Shown here piece after piece: positions 8,314 through 16,789 of a stretch of DNA of 64,000 nt. Below the pieces are notes generated by a model. That model made no database searches, was not told where the DNA came from, and worked only from the letters and a program-made list of their open reading frames with translations. Every line of letters begins with the position of its first letter. The first letter of the stretch is position 1. The stretch is from positions 1-64,000 of the forward strand of contig JADCBP010000012.1 in assembly GCA_020253445.1 (NCBI GenBank), given 5' to 3'. The position numbers and the translations under genes are program-made. The DNA is from Methylobacterium sp. GTDB lineage: Bacteria; Pseudomonadota; Alphaproteobacteria; Rhizobiales; Beijerinckiaceae.

Positions 8314-9477
8314 TCAGCGGATGCGTTCGAGAATCGAGACGTAATTCGCGACCGCAGCACCACCCATGTTGAAAATCCCGCCGAGCTTCGCATCGCTGAT
8401 CTGCATGTCGCCTGCCTCGCCGCAGAGCTGCATCGCCGTCAGCGCGTGCATGGAAACGCCTGTCGCGCCGATCGGGTGGCCCTTGGCCTTCAACCCGCCC
8501 GAAGGGTTGACCGGCAGCTTGCCGGTCTTCTCGGTCCACCCTTCGAGGATGGCGCGGCTCCCCTCGCCGGGCTTTGCGAGGCCCATCGCCTCGTATTCGA
8601 TGAGCTCGGCAATGGTGAAGCAATCATGCGTCTCGACAAAGGAGAGATCGTCCAGCGTGAGCTTCGCCTGCCCCAGAGCCTTCTTCCAGGCGATCGCGCA
8701 GCCCTCGAAGGCGAGAATGTCGCGCCTGGACATCGGCAGGAAATCCTGGGCATGGGCAAGGCTGCGCAGCATCACGGCGCGCTTCGCCTGCATGGCGGTT
8801 TCCACATCGGCGATCACCAGGGCCGCCGCGCCATCCGAGACCAGAGAGCAATCCGTGCGCTTCAGAGGCCCCGCGACGAAGGGGTTCCTGTCGCTTTCGG
8901 TGCGGCAGAACTCGAATCCAAGGTCCTTCCGCATCTGCGCATAGGGGTTCGACACGCCGTTCCTGTGGTTCTTCGCGGCGATCTTCGCCAGCGCATCCGA
9001 TTGGTCGCCATAGCGCTGGAAATAGCCGCCGGCGATTCTGCCGAACACGCCGGCGAAACCCGCGGGCGTATCGCCGTCTTCCGGCAGGTAGGAGGCCTTC
9101 AGCAGGTTCGCGCCGATTTCCGGGCCGGGCGTGCGCGTCATCTGCTCGACGCCCACCACGAGCGTCACCTTCGCGGCCTTCGCGGCAATCGCCTTCACGG
9201 CCTGGTGCACCGCCGCCGACCCGGTGGCGCAGGCATTCTCGACACGCGTCGTCGGCTTGAAGCGCAAGGCGGGGTCCGCCTGGAGGACCAGCGAGGCCGT
9301 GAAATCCTGTGGCGAGAAGCCCGCGTTGAAATGCCCGAGATAGATCTCGTCGACCCGCTCGGCCTCGAGCCCCGCATGGGCGAGCGCCTCACGGGCAACG
9401 GTGACGATCAGTTCCTCAAGGCTCTCTTCCTTCTTGCCGAAGGTGGTGTGGGCCCAGCCGATGATGGCAGCACTCAT
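8314..9477 (-). CDS. Thiolase family protein (SCP-x/acetyl-CoA acetyltransferase-like)
   Basis: The product is a 387-residue thiolase. The nucleophilic cysteine is in ENACATGSAAV (about Cys83), the HDCF motif follows in place of the classic NEAF, and the catalytic His motif is GGLKAKGHPIGATG. The HDCF signature and absence of the usual second active-site cysteine near the C-terminus (the end reads GGIFNMGGAAV) place it among SCP-x-type thiolases, which cleave or form 3-ketoacyl-CoAs with atypical chains. ATG 9477 has GGAGGG upstream. It leads the thiolase-MFS pair, and a perfect 14-bp palindrome lies 80 bases upstream. Confidence 0.88.
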   Translation of the reverse strand: MSAAIIGWAHTTFGKKEESLEELIVTVAREALAHAGLEAERVDEIYLGHFNAGFSPQDFTASLVLQADPALRFKPTTRVENACATGSAAVHQAVKAIAAKAAKVTLVVGVEQMTRTPGPEIGANLLKASYLPEDGDTPAGFAGVFGRIAGGYFQRYGDQSDALAKIAAKNHRNGVSNPYAQMRKDLGFEFCRTESDRNPFVAGPLKRTDCSLVSDGAAALVIADVETAMQAKRAVMLRSLAHAQDFLPMSRRDILAFEGCAIAWKKALGQAKLTLDDLSFVETHDCFTIAELIEYEAMGLAKPGEGSRAILEGWTEKTGKLPVNPSGGLKAKGHPIGATGVSMHALTAMQLCGEAGDMQISDAKLGGIFNMGGAAVANYVSILERIR

Positions 9478-9556
9478 GCGCGAATCCCTCCAGGGCGTGC
9501 TTTTCGGCGCGCTGATCCGCGCGCCTGTTCCAGCCGGGCGACCCGGCATGATGATG

Positions 9557-9570
9557 ATTGGTATACCAAT
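9557..9570. promoter_or_regulatory. Perfect palindrome ATTGGTATACCAAT, likely GntR-type operator
   Basis: This 14-bp perfect inverted repeat lies upstream of the thiolase start at 9477. The TGGTATACCA core is typical of operators bound by GntR regulators of the FadR/FCD type. No GntR gene is in the window. Assignment to the thiolase promoter is inferred from distance. Confidence 0.55.
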
Positions 9571-9764
9571 TGCGTCTGATCTTTAAGCACAGCCGCCCGA
9601 GGAACGCCATATTCTCGTGAGCAGAAAGCCGTTTGTACGGTTTCCGCGCTGTTCGCGAACCGAAATTGGGCCTATGAATCAAGCGGAGTGATTTGTTCCG
9701 CCTTTAAGCGCCTCGCGAGAGCCGTTCGCCGGCTCTTTTTCGCACAGGGTCTTGTTGTCGCATC

Positions 9765-11291
9765 ATGTCGGTCTGTTCTGTTCCCCGTTTCGTGCGCCTT
9801 GGCCTCGGGCCTGCGATTCTCGCTCTTGGATTGATGTCCGCCGCGGCCCAAGCGCAGAACCCGATGGTCCCGACCCTCGTGGTCGATGCCGATTCCGGCG
9901 AGGTGATCGAGGCGAACAACGCCACGCGGCCCTGGTACCCGGCCTCCACCACCAAGCTGATGACGGCCTACGTGGCCCTGCGCGCGGTGAAGACCGGCGC
10001 CATCACGCTCGACACCCCGCTTGTCGTCTCCCCGCTCGCCTCCAGGCAGCGCCCTTCCAAGATCGGCGTGAAGCCGGGCCAGGAAGTCACGCTCGAGAAC
10101 GCGCTCAAATTCCTGATGGTGAAATCCGCGAATGACATCGCGGTGGTCGTCGCGGAGGGCGTGGCCGGCTCGGTCGAGAATTTCTCGGCGATGATGAACC
10201 GCGAGGCGCGACGCATCGGCATGCGTGAAAGCAACTGGGTGAACCCGCATGGCTGGGAGGATGACCGGCAATATTCCAGCGCCCGGGATCTCGCCATTCT
10301 GGCCCGGGCGCTGCTGACGGAATTCCCGGAACACAGCGATCTCTGGGGCATCGGCGCGCTGAAACTCGGCAATCGTGTCTACAACAACACCAACGGCCTG
10401 ATGGGCCGTTATTCCGGCGCGATGGGCATGAAGACCGGCTTCATCTGCGCCTCGGGCTTCAACCTCGTGGGCGCGGCGCAGCGCAATGGCCGCACGCTCA
10501 TCGCCGTGGTTCTCGGAGCCTCGAATGGCGCGGATCGCACGCTGAAGGCGGCGCAACTGCTCGATGCCGGCTTCAATTCGGGTCGCGGCTGGGGCGCGGC
10601 CAACGGGCGCACGCTCGAAACGCTCACCGCGAGCTTCGAAACAACCGCTCCCAACCGGCGGCAGGAGATCTGCCGCCGGGGTGCCGCCCCTGCGAGTGAA
10701 GCCGAGGATACCGGCGCCGCCATCGTGCAGGCCCATATCGACAATCCCAGCGCGCTGGTGATGATGCAGCGCGCGCCCTCCGAATCCATGGCCGTTGGTT
10801 CGCGCTCGGGAAATTCGATCCAGCTCGGGCCGCGCGCGACCTTCGAGCCGATCCCGGTCTATCTCGGCCGCGCGCCGGGCAGCACTGCCGTGGCGCGCCG
10901 GCCGGGCGTGCCGACGGGGCGGCCGCAGGCAACCGCCTTCGCGCCGCAACAACCGCGCGCCTCGGGCGCGCCGCTGCAGCTTCCCGGCGCGATCACCGCA
11001 CCGGCCCAGCTGAAGGCCGGCACCCAGAGCCCCGGCGCGCAGGCGGCGATCTCGCCGGCGAACCCTCGCCCAACGACCGTGGCTCCCGCTGCGGACAGGA
11101 AGAAGCTCGCACCCCGGCCAAAAGCCAATCCCAAGGCCAAATCCAAGGCCAATCCCAATCCCAATCCTAAGGCCAATCCCAATCCCAAGGCCAATCCCAA
11201 GGCCAAGGCTGATGCCAGCAATCAGACGCCGAAAACCACGGCACAGACTCCCCCCCGGCAGCGCCCGGCCAATGTCAGCCGCCAGCCGTGA
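9765..11291 (+). CDS. D-alanyl-D-alanine carboxypeptidase (DacA/PBP5-like) with low-complexity tail
   Basis: This periplasmic serine peptidase trims the terminal D-Ala from peptidoglycan stem peptides. Residues 1-31 form a signal peptide ending in AQAQ. The three penicillin-binding motifs are present: S61-T-T-K64, S121-A-N123 and K223-T-G225. The catalytic domain ends near residue 270. Instead of the usual PBP5 C-terminal membrane anchor, a ~200-residue Ala/Pro-rich segment follows, with a tandem Asn-Pro-Lys-Ala tract near the end (about 11126-11214). At 508 residues it is longer than typical DacA (about 390-440). The stop overlaps the GTG of the DMT gene by 4 bases, so translation is probably coupled. 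Confidence 0.9.
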   Translation: MSVCSVPRFVRLGLGPAILALGLMSAAAQAQNPMVPTLVVDADSGEVIEANNATRPWYPASTTKLMTAYVALRAVKTGAITLDTPLVVSPLASRQRPSKIGVKPGQEVTLENALKFLMVKSANDIAVVVAEGVAGSVENFSAMMNREARRIGMRESNWVNPHGWEDDRQYSSARDLAILARALLTEFPEHSDLWGIGALKLGNRVYNNTNGLMGRYSGAMGMKTGFICASGFNLVGAAQRNGRTLIAVVLGASNGADRTLKAAQLLDAGFNSGRGWGAANGRTLETLTASFETTAPNRRQEICRRGAAPASEAEDTGAAIVQAHIDNPSALVMMQRAPSESMAVGSRSGNSIQLGPRATFEPIPVYLGRAPGSTAVARRPGVPTGRPQATAFAPQQPRASGAPLQLPGAITAPAQLKAGTQSPGAQAAISPANPRPTTVAPAADRKKLAPRPKANPKAKSKANPNPNPKANPNPKANPKAKADASNQTPKTTAQTPPRQRPANVSRQP

Positions 11292-12187
11292 GTAAACCAA
11301 CCTTCCTCGGGGATGCCGGGCGCGCGCTCCGCATCGGCACCGGCCTCGCGCTCATCAGTGCCGCGCTCTATGGCGCGAATGTTCCCGCCGCGCGCGTGGC
11401 CTCGCAGGCGGGCATGCCGGGTGCGGATCTCGTCGCCTGGCGGTCCGTGTGGTTCCTGCCGCTTCTTGCGATCATCGCCTTTTTCGCGCGCGAGCGCCTG
11501 CGGCTCCTGCCCGGCGAGGCCGGCCCTACCCTGCGCCTCTCGATCAGCGCGAGCCTGACGGCGATCTTCTATCTCTCCTCGGTCGATCATTTGCCAGTGC
11601 CCATGGCCGTGGTGCTGTTCTACATGTTTCCGCTCTTCGTGATCCTGCTCGCCTCCCGCATCGAGGGCCGGGGCATCTCGCGGGTGCAGATGGGCGTGTT
11701 CGTCGTGGCCTTCGCAGGCCTGGTGACGGCGGTGGGCCCGTCTCTCGCCGGGCTGTCTCTGAAGGGCATGCTCTTCGCGCTGGGTGGGGCTTTCGCCTGT
11801 GCCTACCTGTTCATCACCGCGAGCCACGTGCCGAATGCGCCGCTGCGGAACGCCTTCTGGACGCAGGTCTTCATGGGGCCGCTCGCCTTCCTGTTCGCTT
11901 GGCTGCAGGGCGGGCTGGCGAACCCGGCCGTCGCGCTCGGCATCGCCCCCGTCGCCGTGGCGCTGGCCATGGGCGCCTATGCGCTGGCCTATTGGCTGCA
12001 GCTCGTGGCCGCGCAGAAGATCAGCGCCGACCGCGCGGGGCTGCTGTTCCTGTTCGAGCCGGTGATGGCCATCGCCATGGCCGGCCTTTTCCTCGGCGAG
12101 GTTCTCACCCCGGTTCAGGCCATTGGCGTGGCCTTGATCCTCGCGGCGCTTGCGGCCGAGATCCGCCTGGGCACCAGAGAGCCGTGA
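11288..12187 (+). CDS. DMT family (EamA) transporter
   Basis: The product is a 299-residue inner-membrane protein with ten hydrophobic segments and two EamA repeats (about 15-150 and 160-290). Characteristic segments are SAALYGANVPAARVA in TM1 and FLFEPVMAIAMAGLFLGEVL at TM9-10. EamA transporters export amino acids, metabolites or nucleotide-like compounds; the substrate is unknown here. GTG 11288 is used, overlapping the preceding stop by 4 bases. The CobW gene begins 13 bases later. Confidence 0.87.
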   Translation: MSKPTFLGDAGRALRIGTGLALISAALYGANVPAARVASQAGMPGADLVAWRSVWFLPLLAIIAFFARERLRLLPGEAGPTLRLSISASLTAIFYLSSVDHLPVPMAVVLFYMFPLFVILLASRIEGRGISRVQMGVFVVAFAGLVTAVGPSLAGLSLKGMLFALGGAFACAYLFITASHVPNAPLRNAFWTQVFMGPLAFLFAWLQGGLANPAVALGIAPVAVALAMGAYALAYWLQLVAAQKISADRAGLLFLFEPVMAIAMAGLFLGEVLTPVQAIGVALILAALAAEIRLGTREP

Positions 12188-12200
12188 GGACGAAGACCCC

Positions 12201-13244
12201 GTGAGCGCGCGCGATCCTCTGGAGCCCATCCCGCTCACCATCCTCACGGGCTTCCTCGGTGCCGGAAAGACCACGCGCCTCAATGCCTGGCTGAAGGACC
12301 CGGCCTTCGCCGATACCCTCGTGATCATCAATGAATTCGGCGCCGTTGGTCTGGATCACCTGCTGATCGAGGAGGTGCAGGGCGACATGCTGCTGATGGC
12401 GGCGGGCTGCCTCTGCTGCACCATCCGGGGTGATCTCGTGGCGACCCTGGAGGATCTGCTCCGCCGCCGCGACAATGATCGCATCCGCTTCTTTCGGCGC
12501 GTGTTGATCGAGACGACCGGCCTTGCCGACCCGCTTCCGATCCTGCAGGCCGTGTTGCAGCACCCCTATCTTTCGAAACGCTTCCGCATCGCTTCCGTGC
12601 TCACGCTCGTTGACGCCGTGCATGGCGCGGAGACGCTTCGCGCTCATGCCGAGGCGCGGCGGCAGGCGGCGCTCGCCGATGCGCTCATCCTTTCGAAAAC
12701 GGACATCGCCACGCCGGAAGCGCAGGCGGCGACCATCGCGGCGGCGCGGGCGCTGAACCCCTTCGCACCCTGGCTTGAAGCGCAAGCCGCCCTTCAGCCC
12801 GAGGCGCTCTCCACCCTCCGCTTCCGCCCGGAAAGGCTGGAGGATGCCGATCTCGTCGCCTGGCTTGGCGAGAATGAGGGCATGAGCCATGGAGCGGACC
12901 ATGTGCCGGGGCATGACCCCAACCGGCACGGAGCGGAGATCGAGGCCTTCGCGCTGGTCTCGCCCCAGACGGTCAGCGAGGGGCAGCTTACCGTCTTCCG
13001 CGAGGCGATGCGCCTGATGCTCGGGCCGAAGCTCCTGCGTCTCAAGGGCCTCGTCGCCATGGCGGATGACCCGGAACGGCCCATGCTCATCCATGCCGTG
13101 CAATCCGTGGCCGATCCGCCCGTGCGCCTCCCCCGCTGGCCCTCGCGCGACCGGCGCACGCGGCTGGTCGTCATCGCGCAGGGCGAGGCGCGCCAGACTA
13201 TCGAAGGTTTCTGGAAGGCGCTGACCAATCCCTCAGGCCGCTGA
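12201..13244 (+). CDS. CobW/P47K family GTPase (COG0523 metallochaperone)
   Basis: The product is 347 residues. The Walker A is GFLGAGKTT (residues 17-25), followed by the family's metal-binding GCLCCTIRGDL motif, LIETTGLADP, and the guanine-specificity-like SKTD. A short His-rich segment (HGADHVPGHDPNRHG) precedes the CobW C-terminal domain. COG0523 proteins deliver Zn, Co or Fe to client enzymes. GTG 12201 with GAGG upstream is preferred to the in-frame ATG at 12150, which would overlap the transporter. No Zur box or client metalloenzyme is evident nearby. The 3' end overlaps the acyl-CoA synthetase gene by 12 bases tail to tail. Confidence 0.88.
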   Translation: MSARDPLEPIPLTILTGFLGAGKTTRLNAWLKDPAFADTLVIINEFGAVGLDHLLIEEVQGDMLLMAAGCLCCTIRGDLVATLEDLLRRRDNDRIRFFRRVLIETTGLADPLPILQAVLQHPYLSKRFRIASVLTLVDAVHGAETLRAHAEARRQAALADALILSKTDIATPEAQAATIAAARALNPFAPWLEAQAALQPEALSTLRFRPERLEDADLVAWLGENEGMSHGADHVPGHDPNRHGAEIEAFALVSPQTVSEGQLTVFREAMRLMLGPKLLRLKGLVAMADDPERPMLIHAVQSVADPPVRLPRWPSRDRRTRLVVIAQGEARQTIEGFWKALTNPSGR

Positions 13245-14873
13245 GGCCAGCCGATCGCGCAGGATGCGGCGGATCACCTTGCCCGTGGTGGTGAGCGGCA
13301 TCTCGTGGATGAAATGGATTTCGCGCGGATATTCATGCGCGGAAAGCCGCTTGCGCACATGCTCCCGAATGTCGTCGGCAAGAGCCGGACTCGGCTGTTG
13401 TCCCGGCTTCAGCACGAGGAAGGCCGTGACGATCTCCGTGCGCAAGGGGTCCGGCTTGCCCACCACTGCGGCCAGCGCCACCGAGGGGTGCCGGATGAGG
13501 CAATCCTCGATCTCCACCGGCCCGATGCGATAGCCCGCCGAGGTGATGACATCGTCATCGCGGCCGAAAAAGCCGATATACCCCTCGGCGTCGCGGAACC
13601 CGCGATCGCCGGTGGTCATCCAGTCGCCGATGAATTTCTCCTTCGTGGCTTCCGGCTTGTTCCAGTAGCCAAGGAACATCACGGGGTCGGGACGGCGGAT
13701 CGCCACCTGCCCCGGCTCCTCGGGATCACACATCGAGCCATCCTCGCGGATGACCGCCACGAAATGCCCCGGAACGGGCTTGCCGATCATGCCCGGGCGC
13801 ATGACGCCCATGGCGCGCGAGGCGGAAAGCACCAGGTTGCACTCGGTCTGGCCGTAGAATTCGTTGATGGGCAGCTTCAGCACTTCCCGCCCCCAGTCGA
13901 AAGTCGGCGTGCCCAGCGATTCGCCGCCCGAAGCCAGTGTGCGGAGAGCGAGGCCAAAGCGTTCGAGCGGTTTTTCCACGCTGCGCATCATCCTGAGGCC
14001 CGTGGGCGGTATGAAGGCATTGCGCACGCCCGCGAGTTCCATCATCGCAAAGGCGGCTTCGGGATCGAATTTCTGGAAGGCCCAGGCGACCACCGGCACG
14101 CCGAGATAAAGGCCCGGCAGCAGCACGTTGAGCGATCCGCCCGCCCAGGCCCAATCGCCCGGCGTCCAGAGCCGGTCACCGGGCTGCGGCAGGAAATCAT
14201 GGTGCATCTCGACGCCCGGCAGATGGCCGATCAGCACCCGATGCGCATGAAGCGCGCCCTTGGGGTGCCCCGTCGTGCCGGAAGTGTAGATCATCAGGGC
14301 GGGGTCTTCGGCATGTGTGTCGCGGGTCGGGAAGCCTTCGGGCACCCCTTCCGTGAAGCGCGCAAGCGAGACCGCGCCGTCCGCCTCGCCATCCATGGAA
14401 AGGATGGTCTCGACCGCCGGCATGTCCGAGCGAAGCGCCGCGAGGCGGGCCGCGCCGGCGCGATCCGTCACGATAAGGCGCGCCCCGGCATCCGCAGCAC
14501 GGTAGGTGATGGCTTCGGGCCCGAACAGAACAGCCAGCGGCACGGCAATCGCGCCCAGCTTGTAGATCGCCATATGCGCGATGGGCACGAAACGCCCCTG
14601 CGGCAGGAAAATCGCGATGCGATCACCCGGGCCGAGCCCGGCCCGCGCGAAGGAAGCGGCCAGCCTTTCGGCCTGCTGCCGCATTTCCCCATAAGTGAGT
14701 GTGGAAAGGGCAAAATCCGGCCCAACCTCGATGATGGCCGCGCGACCGGGATCACGTTCGGCCCATGAATCGCAACAGACCCTGGCGATGTTGAGCCGAT
14801 CCAGCGCAGGCCAGCGAAAGCGCGAGCGAACCTTGTCGTAATCGCCCGGCCCGGAAAGCAGTGAAACGCCCAT
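13233..14873 (-). CDS. Acyl-CoA synthetase (AMP-forming, acetyl/medium-chain type)
   Basis: The product is a 546-residue ANL-superfamily ligase that activates a carboxylic acid to acyl-AMP and then acyl-CoA. Motifs in order are the P-loop MIYTSGTTGHPKGALH, INEFYGQTECNL (A5), WMTTGDRGFRDAEGYIGFFG (A7-A8), and a C-terminal PLTTTGKVIRRILR containing the catalytic lysine in the TGK context. The WAWAGGSLNVLLPGLY segment is common in the medium-chain/AcsA-like clade; exact chain length is not determinable. ATG 14873 is chosen over the longer frame that starts at 14930. It is divergent from the TerC gene. Confidence 0.88.
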   Translation of the reverse strand: MGVSLLSGPGDYDKVRSRFRWPALDRLNIARVCCDSWAERDPGRAAIIEVGPDFALSTLTYGEMRQQAERLAASFARAGLGPGDRIAIFLPQGRFVPIAHMAIYKLGAIAVPLAVLFGPEAITYRAADAGARLIVTDRAGAARLAALRSDMPAVETILSMDGEADGAVSLARFTEGVPEGFPTRDTHAEDPALMIYTSGTTGHPKGALHAHRVLIGHLPGVEMHHDFLPQPGDRLWTPGDWAWAGGSLNVLLPGLYLGVPVVAWAFQKFDPEAAFAMMELAGVRNAFIPPTGLRMMRSVEKPLERFGLALRTLASGGESLGTPTFDWGREVLKLPINEFYGQTECNLVLSASRAMGVMRPGMIGKPVPGHFVAVIREDGSMCDPEEPGQVAIRRPDPVMFLGYWNKPEATKEKFIGDWMTTGDRGFRDAEGYIGFFGRDDDVITSAGYRIGPVEIEDCLIRHPSVALAAVVGKPDPLRTEIVTAFLVLKPGQQPSPALADDIREHVRKRLSAHEYPREIHFIHEMPLTTTGKVIRRILRDRLASAA

Positions 14874-15044
14874 TGCGATCCTCTGGAACAAGAACTGCCC
14901 TGCTCTGGGCAAAAGCGCGGGTAAAATCAATCAAGCTTCAACTTCGTTGCGCCTGTGCAGCAATTTTTTCGAAAAGGCCCTTGACGTCAGCTCCGGTTGC
15001 GCCGATTTGTCGCTCACGGTGCCGGGCCCCTCTGGCGCGGGCAA

Positions 15045-15089
15045 AGCCCCGTGCGATGTCGGAACCGAGAACTTTTGTTTCTCCGGGCT
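15045..15089 (+). promoter_or_regulatory. Possible structured 5' leader of the TerC gene
   Basis: AGCCC (15045-15049) pairs with GGGCT (15085-15089), enclosing a hairpin of GAGAA (15067-15071) with TTCTC (15079-15083) and a 7-base loop. The structure ends 16 bases before the ATG. TerC/Alx genes in other bacteria often have Mn-sensing yybP-ykoY leaders, but the conserved motifs of that class were not found here. It is a low-confidence suggestion of RNA-level control. Confidence 0.25.
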
Positions 15090-15105
15090 CAAACTGGTAA
15101 TCAAC

Positions 15106-16122
15106 ATGGAACTCTTGATGAGCGGCTTCCTCGGGAAGCCTGTCTGGATGTGGCTTGGCTTCCTTGCCATCATCATCGCTCTTCTCGCCTTCGATCTTGG
15201 CATCTGGCACAAGGATGACAAGGAGATGGGCGTATCCGAAAGCCTCTGGCTTTCGGCTTTCTACATCGCTTTCGCCATGGCCTTCGGTGCCTATATCTGG
15301 TGGGCCTATGAAACCGGCCGCCTGGTGACCGAAGACGGCACGCATGCCGGCATCGCCTATTTCACCGGCTTCTTCATCGAGAAAGCGCTGTCCATCGACA
15401 ACGTCTTCGTCATTTCGATGATCTTCGGCTTCTTCGCCGTTCCGCGCAAATACCAGTATCGCGCGCTGGTCTGGGGCATCCTGGCCGTCATCGTCCTCCG
15501 CGGCCTGATGATCGCGCTCGGCGCGGCCCTCGTGCAGCAATATTCCTGGGTGCTTTACATCTTCGGCGCCTTCCTCATCGCCACCGGCATCAAGATGCTC
15601 GTGGTTCCGGAAAGCGATCCCGATGTATCGAAGAACCCCGTCGTGCGCTTCATGCGCAAGCACATGCGCGTGACCGACAAGCTGCATGACCAGAAGTTCT
15701 TCGTGCGCCAGCCCGACCCGGCCACCGGCAAGGTCGTGCTGTTCGCCACGCCGCTCTTTCTGGCGCTGGTCGTGATCAACGTTGCGGATCTGATCTTCGC
15801 GGTTGACTCGGTGCCGGCGATCTTCGCCATCACCACCGACACCTTCATCGTCTACACCGCGAATATCATGGCGATTCTCGGCCTCCGCGCGCTGTATTTC
15901 GCGCTGGCGGCCATGGTCCATCGCTTCCACTACCTCAAATATGCGCTCGCCATGATCCTGGTCTTCATCGGCCTGAAGATCTTCTGGAACGAGATGGTCG
16001 GCAAGCTGAACCCGGCGATCTCGCTGGGCGTGACGCTGGCGCTCATCCTCGGCGGCGTGCTCTACTCGCTGTGGAAGACGCGCAACGACCAGCCGGAATT
16101 GCGCGACAAGGCGGCCGAGTAA
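15106..16122 (+). CDS. TerC/Alx family integral membrane protein
   Basis: The product is a 338-residue inner-membrane protein with seven to nine transmembrane segments. TerC-family signatures are present: GFFIEKALSIDNVFV and NVADLIFAVDSVPAIFAIT, with the acidic residues proposed to bind metal. Proteins of the Alx/TerC type are linked to manganese export and loading of secreted Mn enzymes. The start at ATG 15106 (MELLMSGFLGKP) is preferred; the frame runs upstream to 14947 but that part has no family similarity. A strong rho-independent terminator follows. Confidence 0.88.
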   Translation: MELLMSGFLGKPVWMWLGFLAIIIALLAFDLGIWHKDDKEMGVSESLWLSAFYIAFAMAFGAYIWWAYETGRLVTEDGTHAGIAYFTGFFIEKALSIDNVFVISMIFGFFAVPRKYQYRALVWGILAVIVLRGLMIALGAALVQQYSWVLYIFGAFLIATGIKMLVVPESDPDVSKNPVVRFMRKHMRVTDKLHDQKFFVRQPDPATGKVVLFATPLFLALVVINVADLIFAVDSVPAIFAITTDTFIVYTANIMAILGLRALYFALAAMVHRFHYLKYALAMILVFIGLKIFWNEMVGKLNPAISLGVTLALILGGVLYSLWKTRNDQPELRDKAAE

Positions 16123-16150
16123 TCTCGGCCCGCCTCTCCGGCCAGAACAG

Positions 16151-16180
16151 GAGCCGCCCCCTCACCGGGGCGGCTCTTTT
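16151..16180 (+). terminator. Rho-independent terminator after the TerC gene
   Basis: A 10-bp perfect stem (GAGCCGCCCC with GGGGCGGCTC, loop CTCACC) is followed by TTTT. It lies 28 bases after the TerC stop and also insulates the convergent putR gene. Confidence 0.85.
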
Positions 16181-16196
16181 CATTCCGGGGGCAAGC

Positions 16197-16661
16197 TCAG
16201 ATCGGCAGATGCGGATCGGCCTTCACCTCCTCCATCACGGCATAGGAGCGCGATTCCTTGACGCCGGGGAAGGTCAGGATCGTCTGCGTGAGCAGAAGGC
16301 GATACGCCTCCATGTCCTTCACGCGGGTCTTGATGAGGTAATCGAACCCGCCAGCCACCAGATGGCATTCGAGAATTTCCGGCGAGGAGCGCGCGGCCTG
16401 CGCAAAGCGCGCGAAAACATCCGGCGTGGTCTTGTCGAGGGTCACCTCCACATAGACCAGCAGCGCCCGATTCAGCATGCCCGGATCAAGATGCGCGTGA
16501 TAACCCTTGATGTATCCTTCGCGCGTGAGGCGCTTCACGCGCTCGGTCGTGGCGGTGGGTGAAAGCCCGACGGTCTCGGCCAGAGCCACGGTGGAGAGAC
16601 GCCCGTCGCGCTGCAGGGCGCGGAGAATCTTCAGATCCGCACGGTCAAGCTCTGTTGTCAC
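16197..16661 (-). CDS. putR: Lrp/AsnC family regulator, probable PutR
   Basis: The product is a 154-residue feast/famine regulator: N-terminal winged helix-turn-helix (LDRADLKILRALQRDG ... LSPTATTERVKRL) and C-terminal RAM ligand-binding domain (about 65-150). It lies divergently 128 bases from putA, the arrangement of the proline-responsive activator PutR in Agrobacterium, Rhodobacter and relatives. GTG 16661 is preferred because GGAG lies 7 bases upstream; the GTG at 16667 is too close to that sequence. It probably binds proline and activates putA from the shared intergenic region. The symbol rests on context. Confidence 0.82.
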   Translation of the reverse strand: MTTELDRADLKILRALQRDGRLSTVALAETVGLSPTATTERVKRLTREGYIKGYHAHLDPGMLNRALLVYVEVTLDKTTPDVFARFAQAARSSPEILECHLVAGGFDYLIKTRVKDMEAYRLLLTQTILTFPGVKESRSYAVMEEVKADPHLPI

Positions 16662-16789
16662 TTTCACTCTCCAACAGGTGAATTGTGATCATAAAACACT
16701 ATTTGAAGAAGTTTTTCAATATGGAAACACCCTCAATTCTCGATTATGCTGTGAAAATCACCCAATAGATGGAACTCCCGGGAGACCCC
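16662..16789. promoter_or_regulatory. Divergent putR-putA promoter region
   Basis: This 128-base AT-rich stretch lies between the two starts. It contains loosely symmetric TTTTTC...GAAA elements around 16712-16735 of the kind Lrp-type regulators bind, but no sharply defined operator. The role is inferred from layout. Confidence 0.5.

Noticed and set aside
14947-15105. Extension of the TerC protein by 53 residues, or a yybP-ykoY Mn riboswitch
   Set aside because: The extra residues lack similarity to TerC proteins. For the riboswitch, the conserved GGGGAGUAG-type and CUACUG-type loops were not found, so only a low-confidence structured leader is listed.
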